Origin: HGM11416 sp964532155
GTDB lineage: Bacteria > Bacillota > Clostridia > Christensenellales > Borkfalkiaceae
Reading direction: 5' to 3'
Assembly (NCBI GenBank): GCA_964532155.1
Contig: CAZHGN010000012.1
Coordinates: forward strand, 1 to 36,567
Length of the DNA stretch: 36,567 nucleotides
Under the pieces are notes generated by a model that had not been told where the DNA came from, did not search any database, and saw nothing but the letters and a program-made list of their open reading frames with translations. Made by a program: the position numbers and the translations under genes. This document shows, piece by piece, positions 16,624-24,712 of the stretch. The first letter of the stretch is position 1. The number at the start of each line of letters is the position of its first letter.

Positions 16624-17607
16624 ATGGACGAATTTCTTTTACAACGCCTTTTGGCGATAACGCCCGAGGAAAACAAGATTTTAACGGACGGCGGCGTGGA
16701 TATCGGCGACTATACGAGGCGAAAAAGTAAACGCATAAGCGGCATGCGATATTTCGAAGACGATAAACTGATTTATCCGAGACGGCATCCGCGATTTTAT
16801 CCGTTTCCCGAACATGGGCACGACTACTGCGAAATAATGCTTGCCGTTAGCGGAAAAATCACTCACGATATTCACGGCGAAAAAATCACGTTATACGGCG
16901 GCGATTTGATTATCTTGAATAAGTCGGCAAGACATTCGATCGAAAAAACGGATCTAAACGATATTGGGCTAAACTACCTTTTATCGGACAATCTTTTGCT
17001 CGATTTCGCCGACAAAACGACCGTCGAGCCCCTCGCCGTTTTTTTCAGAAATTGCTTTAAGCAAAACAACGACGGAGGGTATCTTTTGCTTTCGGGAAAA
17101 GACGATATAATCGCCCGAAACCTTATCGAAAACCTCGTCTATATGACCGTTTTCGACGAAAAAAACAAATATGGCGAACTGCCGCTTACCTTGTTTTTAT
17201 TGCTCGAACGGCTTGTCACGCTTAACCGCGAAAAACTTGTTAACGACGGCGTTTTTGCGATCGAATCGAAAGAAAACAGAGAGCGAACTTACAAGCAAAA
17301 AATTACACGATATATCGGCGAGCACTATGCCGACGGCACTCTATCTTCTTGCGCGGCGACGCTCGGAATTAATCCGCAATATTTATCCCGCTTAACCGCA
17401 AAACTTTTCGGCGAAAGTTTTAAAAAAATTGCTACGAAAAAGCGAATTACCGAAGCCGAAAAACTTCTTGCGTCAAGCAATTTAACCGTTCAAGAAATTT
17501 CCGCCGCAGTCGGCTACGAAAACGTTTACGGATTTAATCAAGCCTTTATAAAGATACACGGCTTAACGCCCGCACGCTGGCGCGATTTAAACTGCAAAAA
17601 CCCTTGA
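16624..17607 (+). CDS. AraC-family regulator, probably activator of the rha operon
   Basis: A 327-residue protein. A cupin-like sugar-sensing domain lies at about 55-140 (FPEHGHDYCEIMLAVSG and a Gly-Gly-Asp turn). The C-terminal ~95 residues form two helix-turn-helix motifs: AATLGINPQYLSRLTAKLFG and VQEISAAVGYENVYGFNQAF, ending in the family's GLTPARWR. It is divergent from rhaB, so regulation of rhamnose genes is inferred from position. The open frame extends 168 codons upstream through rhaB and its promoter, but the ATG at 16624 fits the family length. There is no SD, consistent with the leaderless promoter prediction. Confidence 0.88.
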   Translation: MDEFLLQRLLAITPEENKILTDGGVDIGDYTRRKSKRISGMRYFEDDKLIYPRRHPRFYPFPEHGHDYCEIMLAVSGKITHDIHGEKITLYGGDLIILNKSARHSIEKTDLNDIGLNYLLSDNLLLDFADKTTVEPLAVFFRNCFKQNNDGGYLLLSGKDDIIARNLIENLVYMTVFDEKNKYGELPLTLFLLLERLVTLNREKLVNDGVFAIESKENRERTYKQKITRYIGEHYADGTLSSCAATLGINPQYLSRLTAKLFGESFKKIATKKRITEAEKLLASSNLTVQEISAAVGYENVYGFNQAFIKIHGLTPARWRDLNCKNP

Positions 17608-17613
17608 AATAGC

Positions 17614-17630
17614 CGATAATCGACTTATAG
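17614..17630 (+). repeat. Dispersed motif, copy 2
   Basis: CGATAATCGACTTATAG, 6 nt after the AraC-type stop codon, followed by CACGGTTTTAT. Confidence 0.85.
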
Positions 17631-17752
17631 CACGGTTTTATATAAATAAACGCAGGTATATCACGCGCGCTTTTATGCCTAACATCACGCTCTGAGTAAC
17701 GTTATATTTTTTACACTTAAAACCATTCTTATAACTTAAACCATATACAAAC

Positions 17753-17782
17753 GCGGCGCAACGATAAAACTCGTTGCGCCGC
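17753..17782. terminator. Perfect 12-bp hairpin between convergent genes
   Basis: GCGGCGCAACGA and TCGTTGCGCCGC pair perfectly around a 6-nt loop. It lies between the convergent AraC-type gene and the 45-codon gene. The following T-tract is weak on both strands, so termination is inferred from position and stability. Confidence 0.6.
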
Positions 17783-17810
17783 AATTTAATATTAAGTTAA
17801 TAAAATCAGG

Positions 17811-17948
17811 TTACAAGTCGTCGACGTCTTGAACGGGTTCCTCGTAAATGCCGAGAAGATAATTACCCGTCCAACTGCCGTCGGGGTCGAACGGCGAGCT
17901 TAAAATCGCCTTTTTATTCTTCCCTTTTTTTAATGATTTTTTAGCCAT
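17811..17948 (-). CDS. 45-residue protein ending PVQDVDDL
   Basis: A tiny gene. The N-terminus is lysine-rich (MAKKSLKKGKNKKA), followed by a S-P-F-D-P-D-G-S-W-T-G segment and the acidic tail EEPVQDVDDL. No membrane segment. The ATG overlaps the stop of the 29-codon gene as TAATG, so translation is coupled. I have an unverified recollection of short Firmicutes hypothetical proteins with a G-S-(Y/W)-T-G segment and a PVQDADDL-like tail. The function is unknown. The basic head and acidic tail could serve in protein or nucleic-acid contact, but nothing in the sequence proves it. Confidence 0.75.
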   Translation of the reverse strand: MAKKSLKKGKNKKAILSSPFDPDGSWTGNYLLGIYEEPVQDVDDL

Positions 17949-18037
17949 TACTTGCAGTCCTTAGTTTTGTTTCTGCCGCAACCGTTAGCCTTATCTTTGC
18001 AACCGTGCGTGTTTTTTTGATTTGTTTTAGTCTTCAT
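17948..18037 (-). CDS. 29-residue Cys/Lys/Asn-rich peptide
   Basis: This very small gene encodes MKTKTNQKNT, then a stretch with Cys at residues 13, 20 and 28 and many Lys and Asn. It is credible because a full SD (AAGGAGGG) lies 4-5 nt before the ATG and its stop overlaps the next start (TAATG). It lacks a signal peptide, so it is probably cytoplasmic. The three Cys could bind metal, but spacing gives no known motif. It lies 105 nt after dut on the same strand without a clear terminator between. Confidence 0.7.
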   Translation of the reverse strand: MKTKTNQKNTHGCKDKANGCGRNKTKDCK

Positions 18038-18142
18038 AAAGCCCTCCTTGCGTTAGTATTATGTCACAAAAAACGAATACTATTCGCCTATAAGAAAACT
18101 TTTGACCTTACCGCCCGCGCGATTGCGCCGCAAAACGCCGCC

Positions 18143-18571
18143 TTATCTTCCGGTCGAGCCGAAACCGCCGCCTGCGCGATCGGTTTGGTCGAGGTCGCCC
18201 TCTTCGAACTCGCAACGAATAAACGGCGTAATAACGATTTGAGCAATGCGCTCGCCCTCGCCTACCATGCAAGGCGTGGCGGAATGGTTGTGCAAAACAA
18301 CCTTGATTTCGCCGCGGTAGTCGCTGTCGATAACACCGACCTTATTTGCGGGCGCAAGTCCGCTTTTGCACGCAAGACCGCTACGCGCGTAAACAAGCCC
18401 GACGTAACCCTCGGGTATTTGCATTGCAATGCCTGTGCCTACCGTAACGCTTTCGCCCGCGCCGACTGTTACCGACTGATAGGCGTTGTACAGATCGGCG
18501 CCCGCAGCACCTAAAGTGGAATATACCGGCACGATTGCGCCGTCCGTTAGTTTTTTAATTTTAAGTTTCAT
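18143..18571 (-). CDS. dut: dUTP diphosphatase (dUTPase)
   Basis: A 142-residue trimeric-type dUTPase that hydrolyses dUTP to dUMP, limiting uracil in DNA and supplying thymidylate synthesis. All five motifs are present in order: AGADLYNAY (about 23), ARSGLA (62), GVIDSDYRGEIKV (about 79), GERIAQIVI (about 105) and the C-terminal RAGGGFGSTG that closes over the active site. GGAG lies 8 nt before the ATG. The downstream gap to the 29-codon gene shows no T-run terminator, so the three may share a transcript. Confidence 0.95.
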   Translation of the reverse strand: MKLKIKKLTDGAIVPVYSTLGAAGADLYNAYQSVTVGAGESVTVGTGIAMQIPEGYVGLVYARSGLACKSGLAPANKVGVIDSDYRGEIKVVLHNHSATPCMVGEGERIAQIVITPFIRCEFEEGDLDQTDRAGGGFGSTGR

Positions 18572-18651
18572 TTGGTTATCTCCGCACGCTATATTGTCGG
18601 CAAAAACAAGAATTTAGCCGCCCTTCCGACTTTTTTATTGAGTTTAGGTAT

Positions 18652-18678
18652 AAGAAAAGGGAGCCGTTTAAAGCTCCC
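18652..18678 (-). terminator. Intrinsic terminator of the PrsA-like gene
   Basis: GGGAGC (18659-18664) pairs with GCTCCC (18673-18678) around an 8-nt loop; the minus strand continues TTTTCTT. It lies 7 nt after the stop. Confidence 0.85.
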
Positions 18679-18685
18679 TCGTTAA

Positions 18686-20932
18686 TCAGTTAGCCGAAGA
18701 ATCGACTGCGGGATCGTCGGCAGTTTCGATGAGATCGGAGTAAGTATTATTGAAATACTCGGCTTTATCGATATACTCTTTAACCATCTTGTTAGAGATC
18801 TTGGTTACGTAGTCGCTAAGGAGCGAATCGATCTTAGTCTCTCTGTAATCGTCTTTTACTTTTCCCTCATAGTAGGTGGAAAGTTTAGCGTCGTTGATAT
18901 TTCCGTTGTCATCCAAAACATCGTCTTTATCAATCTTCTTGGTGCAAAGAATGATATGATAGCCGTATTGCGTTGCGACGATGGTGTAAGCGCCTACGCC
19001 TGCTTCTACAACAGCCTTGGAAGCCGCCGCAAATTCCTTAACGTAAGTCGTAGCGGAAGTCTTGGGCGAATAGGTGTAACCGAACGCTTTGCCGAGGCAA
19101 CCGGTATCGGTGCTGAAAGCGTACATAAGATCGTCGAAAGCCTTTCTTGCAACGGAATCGTTGTTAAATCCGTCAAGCGTGCCAATTTGCCCATCCGAAC
19201 CGTCTGTATAAATCTTCTTTTCAATTCCGGTAAGGAGGGTTAAGTAGTCCGTAATAAAACTGTCGAAACTCATACCGGTGGCGTAAACGTTCTTGAAAGA
19301 GTACGTCGTGGTTGCTACGCCCGAGTCGTCTTTATCCTCGAATTCGTTTGCAAGAACGGTCGTGCCGATATAAGAACTAAGTTTTTCGTAAGCCAAACTA
19401 CCGGTTTCGCTTACAAGATATTTATCATCGAAAGTGAACTTANNNNNNNNNNNNNNNNNNNNNNNNNNNNNNNNNNNNNNNNNNNNNNNNNNNNNNNNNN
19501 NNNNNNNNNNNNNNNNNNNNNNNNNNNNNNNNNNNNNNNNNNCGCCCAACGTACCGTAGCTCGATTGAACCCAAGTGGTGCGTTGATCCTTAACGATAAG
19601 ATGTTCGAGCATAGCAGCGCGGTTTTCAGCCTTTTCTTTGGTTGTGATACCCGCCTTGGAGTTCAACTCGTTCAAAATGGAAGTTTGCTCGTCGGTGAAG
19701 CCGATCAAGAGGTTGAGCACGTAACCGTAACCGTCGTAAGGATTGCAATAAACGGGAGCGTCTTCGGTAGCCGAATCGAGTGCCGTTTCGTAAGCGGAAT
19801 AGCTGCTGTTATAGTTTTCCCACTGAGTGAGATATTCAGCCTTGAACTGAGCCTCGAGCGCGTCTTCGGTGATAAGACCTTCGACCTCGGCTTTTAAGGA
19901 TCTCTCGTATTTGCTTACGATAAGAGATTCGTATTGGCTCTTAAGCAAGTATTGGAAGTAACTATATTTAATAACGTCATCTTGCTTGGTGTTGTTATAA
20001 TTTTCGCCCGAAGCGATAAGACCGTTCTTTTTGAGCTGCTTGATAGCCTTGTTGAGCGCGCTCTTATCTTCGTTTGAAGAAAGTTCTACTTTATAGGTAT
20101 CGTAGAGGTGCTTGTTCAACCCGTAAGTATTTGTATAAGTAGACTTAAGAGTAGACCAATCGGCTTCGTTGCCGAGCTTTGCCGCAACGACCTTATATTC
20201 GTAATCGGTGGGCGTATCGTTTTTAAGTTCAAATTCGTCGAGATCGTCCTCGGTATCCTCGGTAGGAGTTGCCCTTGCGGTAAAGGTCTCGTTTTCTTTG
20301 TCGTTTTCTTCGTCCTCGGCTTCTTTATAAGTTTCGATCATAGAAGAAATACTGTTAAGTACGGTGTAATTAGCTTGAGCCTTTTCGTATTCGGAAAGAT
20401 AAAGTCCGAGATATTCGGCAAGTTTTCCGTAGTCGCCGCTCTTGGAAGCTTTTTCGTATTCCGCTTCGGTTACACCGGCGTTATAAAGTGCGTCGGCAGA
20501 AGCGACGCCGCCTTCGACGTTGTGGTTAATAGTAGCGACGAAATCCCCTTCGAAGGTATTGGTAGCGATGTTGTCCTTGTTTGCGATGTAGTAATCGGCA
20601 AGACCGACTTTGGCTTGCTGAACTATAACCGCGCTTTGGATAAGACTTTCCAATACGGTGGAATAAGCTTGAGAAACCGTGTAACCGTAACTCGAAACGT
20701 AGTAATAGCCGTAAGACATATATCCCGCTAAAAGTTCTTTCTTAAGAAAGTAATCTTTGTGAACGGCGGGTGCGCTTTCGTTTTCGCTAACGCTTCCGAT
20801 ACTGAGCGAGGCAACGACCTGAGCCATGTCGCGATCGGTATTCGTCGAGACGAGACCGCAGCCCGAAAATGCCCCGAGCGTAAGCACGAGCGCAACGAGC
20901 AAGGTAACAATTTTGGTAAGGACCTTTTTCAT
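18686..20932 (-). CDS. PrsA/SurA-like peptidyl-prolyl isomerase lipoprotein (interrupted by an assembly gap)
   Basis: About 748 codons counting the 100 N. The signal peptide ends in the lipobox FSGC (about Cys25). The N-terminal half is helix-rich, as in SurA/PrsA chaperones, with an acidic low-complexity stretch (TEDTEDDLDEFEL). Near the C-terminus a parvulin-like core ends in VATQYGYHIILCTKKID, typical of PpiC domains. It would assist folding of secreted proteins outside the membrane. The gap lies about two thirds along; both sides stay in the same frame only if the true gap length is compatible. The ATG at 20932 has AGGAG 7 nt upstream. Probably essential or important, as is usual for PrsA, but it is longer than B. 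subtilis PrsA (about 290). Confidence 0.8.
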   Translation of the reverse strand: MKKVLTKIVTLLVALVLTLGAFSGCGLVSTNTDRDMAQVVASLSIGSVSENESAPAVHKDYFLKKELLAGYMSYGYYYVSSYGYTVSQAYSTVLESLIQSAVIVQQAKVGLADYYIANKDNIATNTFEGDFVATINHNVEGGVASADALYNAGVTEAEYEKASKSGDYGKLAEYLGLYLSEYEKAQANYTVLNSISSMIETYKEAEDEENDKENETFTARATPTEDTEDDLDEFELKNDTPTDYEYKVVAAKLGNEADWSTLKSTYTNTYGLNKHLYDTYKVELSSNEDKSALNKAIKQLKKNGLIASGENYNNTKQDDVIKYSYFQYLLKSQYESLIVSKYERSLKAEVEGLITEDALEAQFKAEYLTQWENYNSSYSAYETALDSATEDAPVYCNPYDGYGYVLNLLIGFTDEQTSILNELNSKAGITTKEKAENRAAMLEHLIVKDQRTTWVQSSYGTLGXXXXXXXXXXXXXXXXXXXXXXXXXXXXXXXXXXKFTFDDKYLVSETGSLAYEKLSSYIGTTVLANEFEDKDDSGVATTTYSFKNVYATGMSFDSFITDYLTLLTGIEKKIYTDGSDGQIGTLDGFNNDSVARKAFDDLMYAFSTDTGCLGKAFGYTYSPKTSATTYVKEFAAASKAVVEAGVGAYTIVATQYGYHIILCTKKIDKDDVLDDNGNINDAKLSTYYEGKVKDDYRETKIDSLLSDYVTKISNKMVKEYIDKAEYFNNTYSDLIETADDPAVDSSAN
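19443..19542. other. Assembly gap of 100 N
   Basis: Exactly 100 unknown bases, a conventional placeholder for a scaffold join of unknown size, inside the PrsA-like gene. The true length of that protein cannot be read. Confidence 0.98.
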
Positions 20933-20977
20933 AGAAATACTCCTGTGTGACTGCCACGCGGAAGACCTTTTTGTAAG

Positions 20978-20997
20978 CGGTGCGACAAGCCGCACCG
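20978..20997 (-). promoter_or_regulatory. Hairpin in the PrsA-like gene leader
   Basis: Stem CGGTGCG/CGCACCG with a 6-nt loop in a ~95-nt 5' leader between the predicted start (about 21028) and the ATG. The surrounding leader contains further short pairings. Not recognised as a known riboswitch. Confidence 0.5.
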
Positions 20998-21034
20998 ACG
21001 GTAATCTCCCACGGTTGATTTTTTTCTCTATAGC

Positions 21035-21063
21035 ATTATACTAAAACACGAAAGATAAATCAA
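21035..21063 (-). promoter_or_regulatory. Sigma-A promoter of the PrsA-like gene
   Basis: Minus strand: TTGATT (21058-21063), 17 bp, TATAAT (21035-21040). The gap 20933-21243 holds this promoter, the leader hairpin, an inverted repeat and the yfhO terminator. Confidence 0.8.
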
Positions 21064-21126
21064 ACGTTTTTCGGCTTAATATCGTTTTTTTTATTATAAA
21101 TAATAGATTTTGCGCGCACGCGCGAC

Positions 21127-21155
21127 CGCATGCACTTTTATTTCGTTCGCATGCG
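21127..21155. repeat. Inverted repeat CGCATGC/GCATGCG
   Basis: A perfect 7-bp inverted repeat, each arm containing the GCATGC palindrome, with 15 nt between, upstream of the PrsA-like promoter. It may be an operator or a hairpin in the yfhO 3' region. Confidence 0.45.
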
Positions 21156-21175
21156 CAGGCGTTTTGGCACTCAAC

Positions 21176-21211
21176 TAAAAACCCGCTATGCCAAAATCGG
21201 CACAACGGGTT
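21176..21211 (-). terminator. Intrinsic terminator of the yfhO gene
   Basis: AACCCG (21206-21211 read on minus) pairs with CGGGTT (21179-21184 region), with an inner TGTGCC/GGCATA pairing, then TTTTA on the minus strand. Confidence 0.75.
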
Positions 21212-21243
21212 AAAATCAGCTTAATTTTTCAAACTCGGCACGC

Positions 21244-24135
21244 TTATAAAAACAAGCACGCAACGGTCGGAAAAAGGTAAATTACGATAAGAACAACGGC
21301 ACCGAGCGCAATAACGCCGTATCTGCAAACGGTAAACGCCTTAGCATGTAAACGGTCTATAATTTTTTTGCGAAGAACGAAATACAAGACCGCCAACGCC
21401 ACGCCTAAAACCGAAATAATCAAACCGAAGGTAAAACCTTTGGGCACGAAAGAAAGTCTAATATCGTTTTCGCCGGAAGAAACTTTTACGGCGATAAAGC
21501 CGCCGAACGGCTTAATCTCGGCTTTTTTGCCGTTTACGGTTGCGCGATAACCGTCGTCGTACGGCAAGCAAATAAAAGCACTGCCCGATTCAGTTGCGCT
21601 TATTCGCGCATTAAAAGTATTGCCTTTTTTCGTTAAATCGGAGCCTATAAGCCCGTTAACGGCATTTTCAAGAACGGCAAGGTCGGCAGTATAAACGCCA
21701 AAACTCGTCGCTTCGATCGAGCCCGACAGTTTGACGACGACTTTTACGGTACAATCGTGATAGTCGCCCAAATCGAGCACGCCGTTGGATGTTTGCCGCG
21801 GATAGCCGGTCGTGCGCTTAAAATGAACGCCGTTCTTATAAACGCTGACTTCGGATATTTTACCGTAGGTCGGTTCGGATAGCGAATTGGTATATTCGTC
21901 GAACAAATCGAGATACAGCCTCGTTTTGCCGTCTATTTTAGCCTCGTACGTTAACGTGCCGCTTTCATCCTCGACCTTGTAAACGGTTTTTCCGCCGCTC
22001 GAGCAATCGACCACGCCCGAAGAATTGCTCGGCTCAAGCTTTATAAACAAATCGTTTTGCCCGACGAGCCTTTTGAAAAATGCGTTTTGCAACGTTATGC
22101 GGTCGAGAGAATAGTCTAAATCGTACTGCTCGAAACCTCCCACGAAAAACGCGGCGGGGAAAAGAACGGTGTTTTCGACAAGCGAATATTTTCCGCTCGG
22201 AGTAACGTAGGCGGCGTTCGCTCTGGACCCGTAATACAGCGAATATTTATTGCGGACGAGCGCGTCCGAAAAAATGGTGCCGCCGTTGGAATTGACTTCC
22301 ATCCAATAAGACGAATAACCGAGCGCCTTTGCCGTAAGCATATATTCGCGGCCGTTAAGCGAGGTATAATGCGAAATTGAATTATAACTAAGCGCCCCGA
22401 CCATGTTTACCTCGAACAGTTTGGAATTGACCTTTACCCTATAAAACTCTTCGGCGGGCGCTAAATCTTCGAGCTCGGAGATATAGCGAAGTCTCGAAGA
22501 AATATTTGATTCCTTCGAGCGCATAGTTACCGCCGAAGTCATATATACGTTGCACGAAAACGCCGCTTCAAACGCAATAACCAAGCCTATAGCACCGAAA
22601 ACGGCATTTTTGAATGTTAGTTTAAACTTTAAAAGCACAAACAAAAAAATACCTACGCAAGCCGAAACGCACGCAAAAATCAAAAGCCCCTTAAAGGAGT
22701 TGGCGTTCCCCCACAAGCTTTGCGAATAAACGGATAAAACTTTATCGTTGACCTTGTAATAGTTAACCGAAAACACGCCGAACAAGCAAACGACCGCAAG
22801 CGCGATTAGCGAATAAATTATTTTACCCGAAAGGCTTTTGCCTTTTAGACAATCTAAAACGGGAGCAAACGAATTTCCGCTCGAAGAATTATGCGCTGAG
22901 TCATGCCCTAAACTATGATCTAAATCGAATGCGCCGACCGCCTTTTCGTTTAGCTTTTTAGCGGCAAGTTTTTCCATGCCCCCGACGGCAAAATAAATAC
23001 ACATGGCGATTACGATAAAGCCGTAGCGCGTTGGAAACGCCATATAATTAAATGTTTGCCAAGCTTTGGCAATCGGCTCGAAAATAATCGGCAAAATGCA
23101 GACGATTAAAAGCGCAAACCGAAAGTTTTTAAAATTGCCGCAAAAATAGTAAACGGCGAACGCCGCAATCGGCGCTAAGCAGAAAAATGTGGGAAACGAC
23201 GTATAAGTCGGAGAAAAAATATTGCTTGTCGCAAGCGATTGCACTATACCGGACGACGAGCGCATCGAACCGAGATACTGTATAAAGCACGGTAAAAGAA
23301 CGACGCAACCGACAAGCGCCGCAAGAAGTGAACTAATCGCAAACGAGAAAGCGAATTTTCCGTCTTTTTTATTATAAATCACGTATAAAAAGGCATATAA
23401 GCAAACGAAAACGACTACGGCGTACGCAATATAAAATTGAAACAGTACGGTCAAAAACAGCGTTACCGCATAAAGAACGTTCGAGCCGCCGTCCGCCATT
23501 TTTTCTAACCCTAAAAGCAAGAGCGGAAATACGTAATAAACGTCCAGCCACTGCGCAATTTGATAATACATCATCGCATAGCCCGAAAATGCGTATAAAA
23601 CCGAGCCGCTTATCAATAAAATAGGATTTGCCGTTTTGCGTTTAAGCAAAAAAGTAAAAGTCGCCGCCGCAATTGCAAGTTTTAGGCATACGATGACGTT
23701 AAACGCACCGCCCATATCCGCTTTATCGAAAAACAAAACGAGAAAAGAAAAGGGGCTTGACAGATTAAAAAAGAATACTCCGTAAAAATTCATTCCGCCG
23801 GAATTGGCCGTACTTAAAAAGAAACTCGCTTTGCCATCCAGCACGTCTTTAAAATCGCACAAGAGCGGAATGAATTGTTGGTCTCCGTCGCACCAGCTGA
23901 CGGATAAATCGCCGAACGGATAAAATCCGTTTGCAGAAAAAATAACGGCGAAAAATATAAGAACTACAAAAAAAGCAATAACGAACGAATAGTCGCAAAG
24001 CGTTTTATTTATTCGATTAAAAAATAAAGGACCGTTTTGCCGCTCGCTCGGCATAGCGTTCTTTATTTCGTTTTCGCTTGATTTTTTACAAGCGGAAGCG
24101 CCGCAATTTGCGCCGCTGCTTTTAAAATAATTCAT
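21244..24135 (-). CDS. YfhO-family multi-span membrane protein
   Basis: A 963-residue protein. A cytoplasmic N-terminus of about 40 residues precedes a first helix (about 48-68) and a set of about 12 further membrane helices to about residue 510. A large external domain (about 520-915, including LKLEPSNSS and GYRATVNGKKAEIKPFGG) follows, and the C-terminus has two more helices. Features such as GMNFYGVFFFNLSSPFSF and SGYAMMYYQ match the YfhO family, GT-C-like enzymes. In B. subtilis, YfhO takes part in glycosylating lipoteichoic acid with lipid-linked sugar; that role is transferred here by family only. The ATG at 24135 has GGTGA upstream and is preferred over a GTG three codons earlier. Confidence 0.82.
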   Translation of the reverse strand: MNYFKSSGANCGASACKKSSENEIKNAMPSERQNGPLFFNRINKTLCDYSFVIAFFVVLIFFAVIFSANGFYPFGDLSVSWCDGDQQFIPLLCDFKDVLDGKASFFLSTANSGGMNFYGVFFFNLSSPFSFLVLFFDKADMGGAFNVIVCLKLAIAAATFTFLLKRKTANPILLISGSVLYAFSGYAMMYYQIAQWLDVYYVFPLLLLGLEKMADGGSNVLYAVTLFLTVLFQFYIAYAVVVFVCLYAFLYVIYNKKDGKFAFSFAISSLLAALVGCVVLLPCFIQYLGSMRSSSGIVQSLATSNIFSPTYTSFPTFFCLAPIAAFAVYYFCGNFKNFRFALLIVCILPIIFEPIAKAWQTFNYMAFPTRYGFIVIAMCIYFAVGGMEKLAAKKLNEKAVGAFDLDHSLGHDSAHNSSSGNSFAPVLDCLKGKSLSGKIIYSLIALAVVCLFGVFSVNYYKVNDKVLSVYSQSLWGNANSFKGLLIFACVSACVGIFLFVLLKFKLTFKNAVFGAIGLVIAFEAAFSCNVYMTSAVTMRSKESNISSRLRYISELEDLAPAEEFYRVKVNSKLFEVNMVGALSYNSISHYTSLNGREYMLTAKALGYSSYWMEVNSNGGTIFSDALVRNKYSLYYGSRANAAYVTPSGKYSLVENTVLFPAAFFVGGFEQYDLDYSLDRITLQNAFFKRLVGQNDLFIKLEPSNSSGVVDCSSGGKTVYKVEDESGTLTYEAKIDGKTRLYLDLFDEYTNSLSEPTYGKISEVSVYKNGVHFKRTTGYPRQTSNGVLDLGDYHDCTVKVVVKLSGSIEATSFGVYTADLAVLENAVNGLIGSDLTKKGNTFNARISATESGSAFICLPYDDGYRATVNGKKAEIKPFGGFIAVKVSSGENDIRLSFVPKGFTFGLIISVLGVALAVLYFVLRKKIIDRLHAKAFTVCRYGVIALGAVVLIVIYLFPTVACLFL

Positions 24136-24144
24136 AAAAATCAC

Positions 24145-24162
24145 CGATAATCGACCTATAAG
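24145..24162 (+). repeat. Dispersed motif, copy 3
   Basis: CGATAATCGACCTATAAG (one change from the core) sits directly before the yfhO start, so its reverse strand forms part of the yfhO 5' region including the SD-like GGTGA. Confidence 0.75.
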
Positions 24163-24218
24163 CCTACTTTTATAAACAATAGTGCATAAAAACCGTAAAT
24201 AGTAAGTACGACAATCGC

Positions 24219-24668
24219 CTATTTAAAGTTCCGTACGTCGCGCTCGGCGGCACGCTTTATATCCCTATCCATAAGCGCTTGTTTTTTATCGAAGGTGTGC
24301 TTGCCCTTGCACAGCGCAACCTCGACTTTGATCAGCGCGTCTTTAAAATAAAGTTTAAGCGGAACGACCGTGAAGCCCTTTTCTTGCGTTTTCGCACGGA
24401 GTTTTCTTATTTCGGATTTATGCATAAGCAAGCGGCGGTCGCGCTTTGCCTCGCGAACGTTGTACGCACCCGACTTGTCGTATACCGAAACGTGCATGTT
24501 CTTTATAAATAAACTGCCGTTACCAATCGAGCAAAAACTGTCCTTTAAATTTACGTTGCCAAGCCTTATCGACTTAACCTCGCCACCGTCGAGCGATATA
24601 CCCGCCTCGTATGTTTCCACAATAAAATATTCGTGACGCGCTTCTCTGTTTTCGCAAATCGTTTTCAT
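24219..24668 (-). CDS. smpB: SsrA-binding protein SmpB
   Basis: A 149-residue protein with the SmpB core: NREARHEYFIVETYEAGI, then GGEVKSIRLGNVNLKDSF (about 29-46), a beta barrel with AYNVREAKRDRRLLMHKSEI, and the basic C-terminal tail (KRAAERDVRNFK). SmpB delivers tmRNA to stalled ribosomes for trans-translation. The tmRNA gene is not visible in the window. GGAG lies 8 nt before the ATG. It follows rnr by 44 nt, an order known in many Firmicutes; RNase R and SmpB act in the same ribosome-rescue pathway. Confidence 0.96.
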   Translation of the reverse strand: MKTICENREARHEYFIVETYEAGISLDGGEVKSIRLGNVNLKDSFCSIGNGSLFIKNMHVSVYDKSGAYNVREAKRDRRLLMHKSEIRKLRAKTQEKGFTVVPLKLYFKDALIKVEVALCKGKHTFDKKQALMDRDIKRAAERDVRNFK

Positions 24669-24692
24669 TCTTCATTCTCCAAAAAATAGCAC

Positions 24693-24707
24693 ATAATCGA
24701 CCTATAG
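24693..24707 (+). repeat. Dispersed motif, copy 4
   Basis: ATAATCGACCTATAG, flanked by C instead of G at the first core position, in the short space between rnr and smpB. Confidence 0.75.
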
Positions 24708-24712
24708 CCCCG

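Noticed and set aside
19443..19542. Reading the 100 N as real sequence of known length
   Set aside because: A run of exactly 100 is a placeholder, so no length or frame claim is made across it.
24206..24222. CGACAATCGCCTATTT at the smpB stop, resembling the dispersed motif
   Set aside because: Several mismatches to the core and it overlaps the coding end of smpB.
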